The notes beneath the pieces are model-generated. The model saw nothing but the letters and a program-made list of their open reading frames with translations, was not told the origin of the DNA and made no database searches. A stretch of DNA of 64,000 nt, taken from Microbispora rosea subsp. aerata (GTDB lineage Bacteria > Actinomycetota > Actinomycetes > Streptosporangiales > Streptosporangiaceae). The stretch covers positions 62,001 to 126,000 of the forward strand of contig NZ_BMPY01000016.1 in the NCBI RefSeq assembly GCF_014647835.1, in the 5' to 3' direction. The translations under genes were made by a program, and so were the position numbers. Below are positions 33,110 through 41,419 of the stretch, piece after piece (position 1 is the first letter of the stretch; each line of letters opens with the position of its first letter).

Positions 33110-34048
33110 TCAGTCAGGGCCGCGAGGGGCCTGCTCCGACTTGGCCAGGAACGGCGAGCGGCCGAGGATGACGATGCCCGCCACGAGCGCCACGAGCCCG
33201 CCGACCTCGCCGGCCAGGGCGGGCGGGTCGACCCGCAGCCGCTCACCGAAGATCACCACTCCCAGGACGATGCCGACGATCGGCTCGGCGGCGGTGGTGG
33301 CGGGCAGCGAGACCCGCAGCGGCGCGGCGTCGAACGCGCTCTGGTTGAGCAGGATCCCGGTCGCGGCGATCACGGGCAGCAGGTAAGGCTGCCATGAGGT
33401 GAACAGCGCCGCCGGTCCGTGCGCGAGCGTCAGCAAAGAGCCGCGGGTCAGCGCGTCCTGGAGGCCGTAGAGCGCCCCCGCCGCGGCGGCGAGCAGCATG
33501 GCCTTGGTCTGCAGGGACGTCCGCAGCGCCACCGCGACCATGCTCGCGGCCACCCCCGCCACGCTCAGCACGGCGAGCCACAGCAGGGACTGCGACGCCG
33601 GCATCCCGCCCCCGTGCGGACGGCCGGCCAGGAGGAAGGCGGCGACGCCCCCGCTGACCAGCACCGCCCCCAGCCACTCCGCCGCGCCCAGGCGCTCCTG
33701 GTAGAACAGCGCCGCCGCGGCGAGGGCGAAGATGAGGTTGGTCGCCAGGAGCGGCTCCATGGTCGCCACGTCGGCGCGCCGCAGGGCCAGCGCGCCGAGG
33801 AGCTGCCCGCCGATCATCGCGGCGATGCCGGCCAGCCACACCGGCTTGCGCGCCAGGTCGAACAGCAGGCGCACGTGCAGCATCTCGCCCAGCGGTTCCG
33901 CGTACGCGACGTGCTGCTGCGCGACCCAGCCGAGCCCGAGGAGAGCCGCGGCGGCGAGACCGAGGACCACCGTGAGGGTCACGGTCCCGCGCCGCCCGCC
34001 GGAGCCCTCCGTGTCATGGCCGGTCGCTCCTCTCGGTGGCCGGGTCAC
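33110..34048 (-). CDS. DMT-superfamily (EamA-type) transporter
   Basis: 312 residues with ten predicted membrane helices in two five-helix halves, the DMT plan. Half one begins TVVLGLAAAALLGLGWVAQQ and includes ATNLIFALAAAALFYQERLG; half two includes PATTAAEPIVGIVLGVVIFGERL. The FGERL/YQERL pair at the ends of helices 4 and 9 is typical of EamA proteins. Substrate unknown; a small metabolite or drug exporter is usual. The start is uncertain: GTG 34048 gives a polar 22-residue tail, GTG 33982 starts at the first helix, and neither has a strong ribosome site. Divergent from the TetR gene at 34177, so it may be co-regulated. Confidence 0.85.
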   Translation of the reverse strand: MTRPPRGATGHDTEGSGGRRGTVTLTVVLGLAAAALLGLGWVAQQHVAYAEPLGEMLHVRLLFDLARKPVWLAGIAAMIGGQLLGALALRRADVATMEPLLATNLIFALAAAALFYQERLGAAEWLGAVLVSGGVAAFLLAGRPHGGGMPASQSLLWLAVLSVAGVAASMVAVALRTSLQTKAMLLAAAAGALYGLQDALTRGSLLTLAHGPAALFTSWQPYLLPVIAATGILLNQSAFDAAPLRVSLPATTAAEPIVGIVLGVVIFGERLRVDPPALAGEVGGLVALVAGIVILGRSPFLAKSEQAPRGPD

Positions 34049-34113
34049 CCATGTACTCGCCCATCCCCCGCTACGACGGCCTCATGTCCGGTGGTATCGT
34101 TTTGGGCAGTCGT

Positions 34114-34140
34114 CCAAGTCAATTGACCAAGTCGATTGAC
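34114..34140. promoter_or_regulatory. tandem 13-bp repeats, probable TetR operator
   Basis: CCAAGTCAATTGA and CCAAGTCGATTGA are adjacent direct repeats; a third partial unit CCAGGTCGG follows. The first contains the perfect palindrome GTCAATTGAC (34118-34127). They sit 37-63 bp before the TetR start and 66 bp from the DMT gene start, so both directions could be controlled. Confidence 0.7.
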
Positions 34141-34176
34141 CAGGTCGGTCGTACGAGAAGTGAACGGAGCGCGGGG

Positions 34177-34770
34177 ATGGCGGAGGCGTCCGCGGATCGG
34201 GGCAGGACCACGCGGCAACGGCTGCTCGCCGCGGCGGCGGCCCTGATCGCCGAGGCCGGGTGGGGCGGCGTCAGCACCCGGATGGTGGCCGAGCGGGCCG
34301 GGGTCGCCCCCGGGGTCGTGCACTACCACTTCGCGTCGCTGCCCGACCTGCTGATCACGGCCTCAACCGAGGTCGCGCGCGCGATGCTGGAGGAGTTCAC
34401 CGCGCGGCTGGCGGAGCAGCCCGACGCCGAGACCGGCGTCGAGTGGCTGCTGGGCGAGCTGTCCCGCTACACGGGAAACGACCCCGCCTCGCTGCTGCTC
34501 GTCGAGATGTACCTGGCCGCCGCCCGGCTGCCCGAGCTCCGCGACCGGCTGCACGAGATCGTCGCCGGATCCCGCGCCAAGGTCGCCGCGTGGCTGCGGG
34601 ATCGCGGCCACGCCGGTGACGCCGACGCCGTCGCGGCGGTCCTGGTCGCGGTGGTGGACGGCCTCATGCTGCACCGCGGGCTCGACCCCGCTCTCGACTT
34701 CACCGCTCTGGCCGGGCCGCTGCGGGCGATGGCGCGTACGGACGGACACAAGGAGGGCAGTGGACCATGA
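34177..34770 (+). CDS. TetR-family transcriptional regulator
   Basis: 197 residues. The helix-turn-helix is at about 8-55 (RLLAAAAALIAEAGWGGVST, RAGVAPGVVHYHFASLPDLL). The remainder is a helical effector domain with LLVEMYLAAARLPELRDRL. ATG 34177 follows GGAGCGCGGGG. Its stop codon overlaps the start of the flavin monooxygenase gene by four bases (ATGA), so the two are translationally coupled. This arrangement, regulator first in an operon with an FAD monooxygenase and with a divergent exporter, resembles self-regulated detoxification or resistance cassettes. Confidence 0.92.
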   Translation: MAEASADRGRTTRQRLLAAAAALIAEAGWGGVSTRMVAERAGVAPGVVHYHFASLPDLLITASTEVARAMLEEFTARLAEQPDAETGVEWLLGELSRYTGNDPASLLLVEMYLAAARLPELRDRLHEIVAGSRAKVAAWLRDRGHAGDADAVAAVLVAVVDGLMLHRGLDPALDFTALAGPLRAMARTDGHKEGSGP

Positions 34771-35918
34771 AGGCGGTCGTCTGCGGCGCCGGGATAGCCG
34801 GCACGGCCCTGGCCTGGCACCTGGAGCGCGCCGGCTGGGACGTCGAACTGGTCGAGCGCGCCCCGGCGTTCCGCGAGGGCGGCTACATGATCGACTTCTA
34901 TGGCCCGGGGCTGGAGGCGGCCGGGCGGATGGGGCTGCGCCCCCGGATCGAGGAGGTCCGCCGCCCGGTCCACGAGATCGGCTACGTCGACGGCTCCGGA
35001 CGGCAGACCAGCCGTCTCGCCGTCAAGGCTGCGTTCGCCGAAGTGGTCAGCCTGCTGCGAGGCGACCTCGCCCGCGTGCTCGCCGAGCAGGTGCGCGCGC
35101 CGGTGCGGTACGGCACGACGGTCGCGGCCGTCCGGCAGGACGACGGGGGCGTGGAGGTGGAGCTCACCGACGGCACCCGGCACGAGGCGGACCTGCTGGT
35201 CGGCGCCGACGGCGTGCACTCGCGGGTCAGGGAGCTGGTCTTCGGTCCCGAGGAGCGCTTCGTCCGCTATCTCGGCCACCACGTCGCCGCGTATGTGGTC
35301 GAGGACGAGGACCTCAGCCGGCGGGTCGGCCCGCGCTACCGGATGCTGACCGTGCCGCATCTCATGGCCGGCGCCTACGCGGTGGGCGAAAGCCGGCTCG
35401 CGCTGCTGTTCCTGCGCCGCGAGCCCGACCCCGCCGTTCCCGCCGATCCGGCCGCCTCGCTGCGCGAGCACTTCGAGCGCCTCGGCTGGATCCTGCCCGA
35501 GGTGCTCGGCCGCTGCCCGCGGCCGCCGGAGCTGTACTACGACCAGGTCACCCAGGTCGAGGCCCCCCGGTGGAGCAGCGGCCGGGTGGTCCTGCTCGGC
35601 GACGCCTGCCAGGCGGTCTCCCTGTTCGCCGGGCACGGCGCGTCCCTCGCGGTGGCCGCGGCGTGGGTGCTCGCCGGCGAGCTGCGCGCGGTCTCCTCCG
35701 GCGACCCGGCCCCCGCCCTCGACCGGTACGCGGCGCGCATGCGGCCGGTCGTCGCCGAGGTCCAGGCGTTCGGCCGCCGTTTCCTCCCCTGGATGGCGCC
35801 GTCCAGCCGCCTGCGCATCACGGCCCGCGACCTGCTGATCCGGCTGGCCTCCCTCCCCGGGGCCGACCGGCTCTTCATGAACAACCTCAGCCCCGGCGGG
35901 CACCGCCTGATCAAATGA
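34767..35918 (+). CDS. FAD-dependent monooxygenase (PHBH/TetX-like, class A)
   Basis: 383 residues. The Rossmann FAD motif GAGIAGTALAWHLERAGWDV starts at residue 7, the LVGADGVHSRVRELV motif that contacts both FAD and NADPH is near 150, and the second FAD motif VVLLGDACQAVSLFAGHGAS is near 280. The C-terminus lacks the thioredoxin-like domain of larger phenol hydroxylases, giving the size of TetX or RebC/UbiH-like enzymes. It should hydroxylate an aromatic or polyketide compound with NAD(P)H and oxygen. Co-translated with the upstream TetR; expression is probably induced by its substrate. Confidence 0.9.
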   Translation: MKAVVCGAGIAGTALAWHLERAGWDVELVERAPAFREGGYMIDFYGPGLEAAGRMGLRPRIEEVRRPVHEIGYVDGSGRQTSRLAVKAAFAEVVSLLRGDLARVLAEQVRAPVRYGTTVAAVRQDDGGVEVELTDGTRHEADLLVGADGVHSRVRELVFGPEERFVRYLGHHVAAYVVEDEDLSRRVGPRYRMLTVPHLMAGAYAVGESRLALLFLRREPDPAVPADPAASLREHFERLGWILPEVLGRCPRPPELYYDQVTQVEAPRWSSGRVVLLGDACQAVSLFAGHGASLAVAAAWVLAGELRAVSSGDPAPALDRYAARMRPVVAEVQAFGRRFLPWMAPSSRLRITARDLLIRLASLPGADRLFMNNLSPGGHRLIK

Positions 35919-36084
35919 CGCACCGGCCGGATGCACGCAGCGTGACACGCCGGTAACCGCGTTTTATTCCGGATGCCGTGATCCGGTAATAGGTGCGGGC
36001 TGAAGTGGCGTCATGGGATCGGCGGCACGGACCACCACACCGCGGATCGCCGGGGCGCACTACCCGGTCGCGGTCGGCGGCGGC

Positions 36085-36366
36085 CATCCGACGCACTGGC
36101 GGGGCGTGACGAGCTGTCCCGGGCTGTACTTCCTCGGGCCGGTTCGCGGCGGTGGGCCGGGACGCCGGGTTCCCGGCCGCCCGCATCGAGGCGTCCCGCC
36201 GGCTCGCCGACGTCCGCGGCGCGCTGACCGGCGCGTGCCGGCCAACCAGGCGGGCACGTTCGGATCGTCGCGCTTCGCCTGCAGCGCCGAGGTCGTGGAC
36301 CCTGGCGGGGAGATCGTGTCGGCGACGGACGCGGTGCCCGGCGGATTCCCCGTAACCGACGCGAGC
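36085..36366 (+). pseudogene. remnants of a flavoprotein C-terminus and of a C-N hydrolase C-terminus
   Basis: Two decayed pieces. At about 36097-36140 the frame reads HWRGVTSCPGLYFLG, the usual start of the last strand of FAD/NAD(P)-binding monooxygenases. After a frame change at about 36150 it continues VGRDAGFPAARIEA, matching the usual ending WVGRDAEFLAARIEA. From 36240, NQAGTFGSSRFACSAEVVDP then GGEIVSA resembles the C-terminal strands of nitrilase-superfamily enzymes. Neither piece has the rest of its gene. Flavoprotein and nitrilase genes belong to the Nit1C cluster along with the intact glycosyltransferase that follows. The first identification is good, the second moderate. Confidence 0.6.
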
Positions 36367-36398
36367 GCAGGCCGGCCGTCTACCGGGGAGGTGGATGA

Positions 36399-37499
36399 GT
36401 GAGGATCGCGCTGCTCAGCTACTCGACCAAGCCCCGCGGCGGGGTCGTGCACACCCTCGCCCTCGCCGAGGCGCTCGCGGCGGCGGGACAGCACGTCACG
36501 GTGTGGACGCTCGGCCGTGGCGGCGACACGGGGTTCTTCCGCCCGGTCGACTCGGCCGTACGGCTGCGCGTCGTGCCGTTTCCCGGCATCCCCGGAGAGG
36601 GCGTCGGCCTGCGGGTGCTGCGGTCGATCACAGTACTGCGCGGGGCGTTCGCCCCCGAGGCCGCGTCGTACGACGTCGTGCACGCCCAGGACTGCGTCAG
36701 CGCCAACGCGGCCGGCCGGTGCGTGCGGACGGTCCACCACCTGGACCACTTCACCACCCCGGAACTCGCCGCCTGTCACGAGCGCGCCATCGTCACGCCG
36801 TACGCGCACGTCTGCGTGTCGGAGGCGGTGGCGGCCGAGCTTTCGGCCGGGTGGGGCGTCACGGCGACGGTGATCCCCAACGGCGTGGCGTACGAGCGTT
36901 TCGCCTCGGCCGATCCGGTCGCCACCCGGATGTGGCGCCGGCGGTTCGGGACCTACGTCCTGACGGTCGGCGGCGTCGAGCCGCGCAAGGGCTCGCTCGA
37001 TTTGCTGGAGGCGTACGCGCTGCTGCGGGAGGCGCGCCCGGACGTCCGGCTGGTGATCGCCGGAGGCGAGACGCCGTTCGGCTACCGCGACTACCGCGCG
37101 CGGTGGGAGGCGCGGGCGGCGGAGCTCGGCGTCGAGCCGATCGTGCTCGGCCCGGTCTCCGACGTGGACCTGCCGCCGCTCGTGGCGGGCGCCGCCGCCT
37201 TCGCCTTCCCGTCGACGCGGAAGGGCTCCGGCCTCGCCGCGATGGAGGCCCTCGCGGCGGGCGTCCCGGTGGTGATGCGCGACCTGCCGGCCCTGCGGGA
37301 GGTCTTCGGGTCCGCCGCGCGCTTCGCCGGCGACCCCGCCGGGCTCGCCGCCGAGCTGGCCCACGCCCTGGCCTGCCCCGACCCGGACAGGCGTACGGCG
37401 GGCCGGGAGCTGGCCGCGCGTCACACCTGGCAGGCCGCCGCCGAACGCCACATCGCCCTGTACGCGTCGCTCGCCGACGCCGGCGACGGCCGCCCGTGA
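36399..37499 (+). CDS. MSMEG_0565-family glycosyltransferase (GT4 fold)
   Basis: 366 residues, GTG start with GGGGAGGTGG upstream. The N-terminus MRIALLSYSTKPRGGVVHTL with TLGRGGDTGFFRPVD is characteristic of the MSMEG_0565 family. The C-terminal Rossmann half has GGVEPRKGSLDLLEAYALL, VIAGGETPFGYRDY and the donor-binding FAFPSTRKGSGLAAMEALAAG with the E-x7-E-like pattern. In other actinobacteria this gene sits in the Nit1C cluster with a Nit6803 nitrilase, a GNAT, a radical SAM protein and a flavoprotein linked to nitrogen starvation. Here only remnants precede it and a HAD hydrolase follows with a four-base overlap. Confidence 0.85.
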   Translation: MRIALLSYSTKPRGGVVHTLALAEALAAAGQHVTVWTLGRGGDTGFFRPVDSAVRLRVVPFPGIPGEGVGLRVLRSITVLRGAFAPEAASYDVVHAQDCVSANAAGRCVRTVHHLDHFTTPELAACHERAIVTPYAHVCVSEAVAAELSAGWGVTATVIPNGVAYERFASADPVATRMWRRRFGTYVLTVGGVEPRKGSLDLLEAYALLREARPDVRLVIAGGETPFGYRDYRARWEARAAELGVEPIVLGPVSDVDLPPLVAGAAAFAFPSTRKGSGLAAMEALAAGVPVVMRDLPALREVFGSAARFAGDPAGLAAELAHALACPDPDRRTAGRELAARHTWQAAAERHIALYASLADAGDGRP

Positions 37500-38173
37500 C
37501 GTCGCCGGTTTCGTCCGGCGTCGAGGCCGCTGACTACGCTCGGATCGTGGGCGCGAGACCTTTCGCCTCCGTGCTGTGCGACTTCGACGGTGTCGTGAAA
37601 TATCAGGATGTCGCGGAGCAGGCGGCGATCGAGCGGGCGTACGGCGTGGAGCCGGGGACGGTGGCGCGGGTGACCGGCGAGTCGGCGCTGGCGATCCCCG
37701 CGCTGACCGGGCTGGTGACCCGCGAGGAGTGGCTGGCGTCGGCCGTTCCCGTCCTCGCCGGGCCGGTGGGCTCGGCCGCGCGGGCGCGCGCGTTGATCGC
37801 CGCGTGGGTGGCCGCCCGCACCTGGGCGGACCGGAAGGTGCTCGCGCTGCTCGCGCGGGCGCGCGCCCGCGTCCCCCTCGTGCTCGTCAGCAACGCCACC
37901 TCCGAGCTCGCCGCCCACCTGCGCGAGCTGGAGCTGCACGACGCCTTCGACCACGTCGTGAGCAGCTACGAGGTGGGGGTGGCCAAGCCCGACCCGCGGA
38001 TCTTCGAGATCGCCGCCGGCCGCGCCGGAGTGCCGATGGAGCGCTGCCTGTTCGTCGACGACCGGCCGGAGAACGTCAAGGCGGCCTCGGCCCTCGGTAT
38101 GACCGCGCTGGTCTACCGCGCCCCGGCGGATCTGGAGGCGGCGCTGCTCCCGCTGCTGGAGGAGGCTTCGTGA
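37496..38173 (+). CDS. HAD-superfamily phosphatase-like hydrolase
   Basis: 225 residues if started at the GTG overlapping the glycosyltransferase stop; GTG 37547, directly before the fold, is an alternative. Motif I is VLCDFDGVV, with Asp nucleophile and Asp acid/base; motif II LVLVSNAT; motif III Lys in VGVAKPDP; motif IV LFVDDRPEN. The small helical cap between motifs I and II makes it a subfamily IA member similar to beta-phosphoglucomutase or haloacid dehalogenase types. The substrate is unknown; coupling to a glycosyltransferase suggests a sugar phosphate. Confidence 0.88.
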   Translation: MTSPVSSGVEAADYARIVGARPFASVLCDFDGVVKYQDVAEQAAIERAYGVEPGTVARVTGESALAIPALTGLVTREEWLASAVPVLAGPVGSAARARALIAAWVAARTWADRKVLALLARARARVPLVLVSNATSELAAHLRELELHDAFDHVVSSYEVGVAKPDPRIFEIAAGRAGVPMERCLFVDDRPENVKAASALGMTALVYRAPADLEAALLPLLEEAS

Positions 38174-38445
38174 CGACGGTGCGGCGGGTGCCGGCCTTCG
38201 TCGACCGGCCGCGCGAGCGGTTCGCGGAGGCCGCCGCGTTCTGGACCGCGGTGACCGGCACACATCTGTCTCCCCGCCGGGGCGACGACGGGGAGTTCAC
38301 CACGTCGCTGCCCGGGTCGGGCGACGCCTGGGTGAAGCTTCAGGCGGTGCGTGACGGGGCGGCGCTGGATCGTCGTGCGCGACCCGGCCGGGGGACCTAC
38401 CGCCTCACCGAGCGCGACCCGGAGGCCGGTGGGCTGCCCTCGTGA
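38170..38445 (+). pseudogene. degraded VOC (glyoxalase-like) protein gene
   Basis: Opens at a GTG overlapping the HAD stop. Residues 1-62 are a normal VOC N-terminus (VDRPRERFAEAAAFWTAVTG, DAWVKLQAVRDG). The middle, normally about 50 residues, is missing. Next, GRRWIVVRDPAGG, the expected last-strand motif, is readable only in another frame, and the closing YRLTERDPEAGGLPS returns to the first frame. So an internal deletion and a second one-base change have removed the metal-site strand, leaving a 91-codon open frame that cannot fold as VOC. Confidence 0.75.
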
Positions 38446-38475
38446 ACGACCAGGCGGCGTGATCAGACGGCGAGG

Positions 38476-39051
38476 TCAGGCGGCGGGGCGCAGGTGGCGC
38501 AGCGCGGTGGCGAGCCGCTCCAGCTCGGCGAGCATCGCGTCGGCGGCCGAGTTCATCACCTCGTTGGGCCGCAGGCGGCCCTCCTCGTCGAGGAACTGGG
38601 TGACGAAGGGGATGGAGACGGCCTCGAACAAGGGCACCATCTTCAGCGTGGTGACGACCTGCTTGAGCATCTGCACCGCCCGCGTGCCGGCCGCGATGCC
38701 GCCGTAGCTGACGAACCCGACCGGCTTGTACTGCCACTCGTGGTGCAGGTAGTCGAGCGCGTTCTTCAGCACGGCGTTGAAGCCGTAGTTGTACTCCGGC
38801 GTGACGAACGCGAACGCGTCGCCGCGCTCGACGGTGGCGCTCCACTCCTTGGTGTGCTGGTGGACGTACTGCCGCAGCCGGGGATGGCTGGGCTCGTTCA
38901 TGAACGGCAGGTTCACCTCGGCCAGGTCGACGAGCTCGACCTCGAAGGCGTCCTGGGCCACCGCGCGGTCGCGGAACCACTCCGCCACCGGCAGCCCGAC
39001 CCGCCCGGGACGCGTGCTGGCGATGACGATCTGCAGAACTGGCTTCGCCAC
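38476..39051 (-). CDS. NADPH-dependent FMN reductase
   Basis: 191 residues from the GTG at 39051, which has GGGGGAATT upstream. A flavodoxin-like fold: the phosphate loop IVIASTRPGRVGLPVAEWF, the isoalloxazine loop TPEYNYGFNAVLKNALDYL, and VGFVSYGGIAAGTRAVQML, all diagnostic of the NADPH_FMN_red family. These cytoplasmic enzymes reduce FMN, azo dyes, quinones or chromate. It faces away from the operon before it and is monocistronic. The region upstream (39060-39095) is AT-richer and carries the probable promoter. Confidence 0.92.
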   Translation of the reverse strand: MAKPVLQIVIASTRPGRVGLPVAEWFRDRAVAQDAFEVELVDLAEVNLPFMNEPSHPRLRQYVHQHTKEWSATVERGDAFAFVTPEYNYGFNAVLKNALDYLHHEWQYKPVGFVSYGGIAAGTRAVQMLKQVVTTLKMVPLFEAVSIPFVTQFLDEEGRLRPNEVMNSAADAMLAELERLATALRHLRPAA

Positions 39052-39475
39052 AATTCCCCCAAACGCACAGTTATGCGGATATAACACACGTAACAGTACG
39101 CCGTGATCGATGAGAACAGCAGCCGGGGTGCGCGGCTTCCCGATCCCCGCAGCCGAGCCGCTCAGCAGCTCACCCGGCAGGCCCCGTAGCGCTCGCCGCC
39201 GCATGCGCGCATGCCCACAGGACCGCGCCCAGCCCGTGAGCGCGGTCCTCATGGAGCCGCCCTGCGGCTTGCGAACAGCGTCTGCCACCGGATTCCGTAC
39301 TGCCTCGCCGACCCATCGGCGATCCGGCCGGTTGAAACTCACGAGGCGATTACCGCCGGATACAGCGGCATGTCGGTGTCCCTCATACCCCGCGGCTCGC
39401 CCCGGTTGACACACCACACCCGGCCTTGAGACAGAAGACGACCCGTGTGGAAACCCGGCCCGGTGCGTGGACGAC
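39052..39475. other. gap of ~420 bp, no gene
   Basis: Beyond the FMN reductase promoter near 39060-39095 I see nothing recognisable. A minus-strand frame is open through it and joins the reductase, but it has no family match or ribosome site. Confidence 0.5.
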
Positions 39476-39517
39476 GGGGCCGGGTATCGCGAAGGCGTCT
39501 CACAGATACCCGGCCCC
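39476..39517 (-). terminator. terminator of the second kinase gene
   Basis: GGGGCCGGGTATC pairs perfectly with GATACCCGGCCCC over 13 bp with a 16-base loop, 18 bp past the kinase stop. Confidence 0.8.
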
Positions 39518-39534
39518 GTATGTCGAGAGGCGTC

Positions 39535-41052
39535 CTATCGGCCCACGCGGGCGGCGTTCACGAAGTCGATCAGCGGACCGTCGGCGAGCCTGCCGGTTCG
39601 GTGCGCCCGCCGTACTTTGACGATCAGCTCGCCGACGCGCCGCATCGCCTTGTCCGCCCTGCCCCGTCGGCCCCTGGACAGGTCCCTGGCCGTCTTCCTG
39701 ATCGCGTCGTGGGCCTCGCGGGCCAGCTTCCGGTCGATGCCTCCCCGGCGCTCCTGCTCGCGTACGGCATGGTCGAAGGCGGCGAGCCACTCGTGGAAGC
39801 TCCGGTAGACGCGGCGCGCGGTCGGCCTGGGAGACGGTTTCGGCGACGGCCGCGGGGACGGCGTCCTGGACAGCCGGGGGCTCGGGCTCGCCGAGACCGT
39901 CCGCACCGCGACGGGCGACGTCGTGGCGCGGGTGGGCGTCGGCGACTGGGCCGCGACGGCCGACTCGGCCTGCCCGCCGCCGTCGGACAGCGCCGCCACG
40001 CCGATCGTGACCGCGGCCAGCCCCGCCACCGCGGCGCCCAGCCGGATCATCGTGCGCCGCTCGCGTGACGACCCCGCGGTACGGCCGGACGGGACGGCCG
40101 GCGGCGGAGCGTCGAGCAGCGCCGTGTCGCCCGCACGCGCGCCACCCGCGTGAAGCGGGGGTGGTGTCACCGTCTCCCACGCGGGCATCCCGGTCTCGGG
40201 CGCCGGCGTTCGGGCCTCCCGCCCGGCCGCCGCTCCCGGGGAGAGAGCGACGGCCGCCAGCACCCGGCGCGCGACCTCCGCGTCAGCGGGCCTGGCCGCC
40301 GGGTCCTTCGCCAGCAACGCCATGATCAGGCGCTCCAGCTCGGCCGGAATGTCGGGCCGGTGCCGGCTGGGCGGCACCGGAGCCTGGTGCATGTGCTGAT
40401 ACACCAGCTCGGGGGCCGACCCGGTGAACGGCGGGTGCCCGCACAGCAGCTCGTAGCAGACGCAGCCCAGCGCGTACAGATCACAGGCGGGCCCGCCGCC
40501 GCTGCCGTCGATCTGCTCGGGCGCCAGGTAGGCGGCGGTGCCGACGACCGTGCCCACCATCGTGAGCCGCGCCGCCTCGGTCGCCATCTGGGCGACGCCG
40601 AAGTCGACCACCTTGAGCACGCCGCTCGCGGTGAGGTGCAGGTTCGCGGGTTTGACGTCCCGGTGCACGACCCCCGCGCGGTGCGCGGCGTACAGCCCCG
40701 CGGCGGCCTGGCTCATGAGGTCGCACGCCTCGGCCACGCCGTACCGGCCCCGGTCGAGCAGCTCGGCGGCCAGGCTGCGGCCGGTGAGCAGCTCCATCAC
40801 CAGGTAGGGCCGCGCGTCCTGCTCCCCCACGTCGAGCACGGTCACCACGTTCGGGTGGACGACGCGGGCGGCGGCGCGGGCCTCGCGGGCGAATCGCTCC
40901 CGCGAGGCGAGCCCGGCGACCTGCGGAGCGAGGATCTTCACCGCCACGGGGCGGTGCGCCCGCAGGTCCCGGCCTCGCCAGACCTCTCCCATCCCGCCCT
41001 GGCCGATCAGCTCCTCCAGCTCGTAACGACCGCCGAGCGTGGACGGCACCAC
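39535..41052 (-). CDS. transmembrane Ser/Thr protein kinase
   Basis: 505 residues from the GTG at 41052, which has GGGGAGGTG eight bases upstream and starts VVPSTLGGRYELEELIGQGG; ATG 41085 lacks a ribosome site. The kinase domain runs from 9 to 265: IGQGGMGEVWRGRD, Lys in VAVKILAPQ, HRDVKPAN, VVDFGVAQ and GTAAYLAPEQ. A Pro/Ala linker leads to one membrane helix near 334-356. The outer region has a Thr/Ser/Pro stalk with PSPRPSPKPSPRPT repeats and ends in about 90 residues of charged helices (YRSFHEWLAAFDHAV, then basic RKTARDLSRGRRGRADKAMR). The basic outer helix bundle could bind anionic wall polymers; the ligand is unknown. No PASTA domain. Confidence 0.92.
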   Translation of the reverse strand: MVPSTLGGRYELEELIGQGGMGEVWRGRDLRAHRPVAVKILAPQVAGLASRERFAREARAAARVVHPNVVTVLDVGEQDARPYLVMELLTGRSLAAELLDRGRYGVAEACDLMSQAAAGLYAAHRAGVVHRDVKPANLHLTASGVLKVVDFGVAQMATEAARLTMVGTVVGTAAYLAPEQIDGSGGGPACDLYALGCVCYELLCGHPPFTGSAPELVYQHMHQAPVPPSRHRPDIPAELERLIMALLAKDPAARPADAEVARRVLAAVALSPGAAAGREARTPAPETGMPAWETVTPPPLHAGGARAGDTALLDAPPPAVPSGRTAGSSRERRTMIRLGAAVAGLAAVTIGVAALSDGGGQAESAVAAQSPTPTRATTSPVAVRTVSASPSPRLSRTPSPRPSPKPSPRPTARRVYRSFHEWLAAFDHAVREQERRGGIDRKLAREAHDAIRKTARDLSRGRRGRADKAMRRVGELIVKVRRAHRTGRLADGPLIDFVNAARVGR

Positions 41053-41236
41053 GTCCCGCACCTCCCCATCGCGACCCGTGCCCATGATCGGGAGCCAACC
41101 TATCCTCTCGGGCACCCGGGGCGAGAACGGCCGGATCGGCGGGGACTCCTTCCGGCGGCTGATCGGACGCACGGGATCGGCGGGAGGGGCAGGACGCGGT
41201 GTGGTGGCGTGCCGGGCCCGGCCACCGGCTCGGCCG

Positions 41237-41272
41237 CCGATCGCCGGCCCTTCCGGCCGGGCCGGCGATCGG
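41237..41272 (-). terminator. 14-bp hairpin downstream of the acyl-CoA synthetase
   Basis: CCGATCGCCGGCCC pairs perfectly with GGGCCGGCGATCGG across an eight-base loop. It lies in the 367-bp gap between the synthetase stop and the kinase start. The rest of that gap holds the kinase promoter region and no gene. Confidence 0.7.
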
Positions 41273-41419
41273 GAGCCGGGAGGCCCGGGCCCTGGCGTGC
41301 TGCCGGCCCGCTTCACGCTCGGCACCCTCCGCACCGCTCGATGGACGAGCAGGCGGAAACCAGGGCCGCCCGCTGCCGGGCGGCTTCACGCGGGGCCGGT
41401 CCGCGGAGGGGCGGCCGGG

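Noticed and set aside
39052-39417. N-terminal extension of the FMN reductase frame
   Set aside because: The family starts at the GTG at 39051, which has a good ribosome site; the extension has no similarity to anything I recognise.
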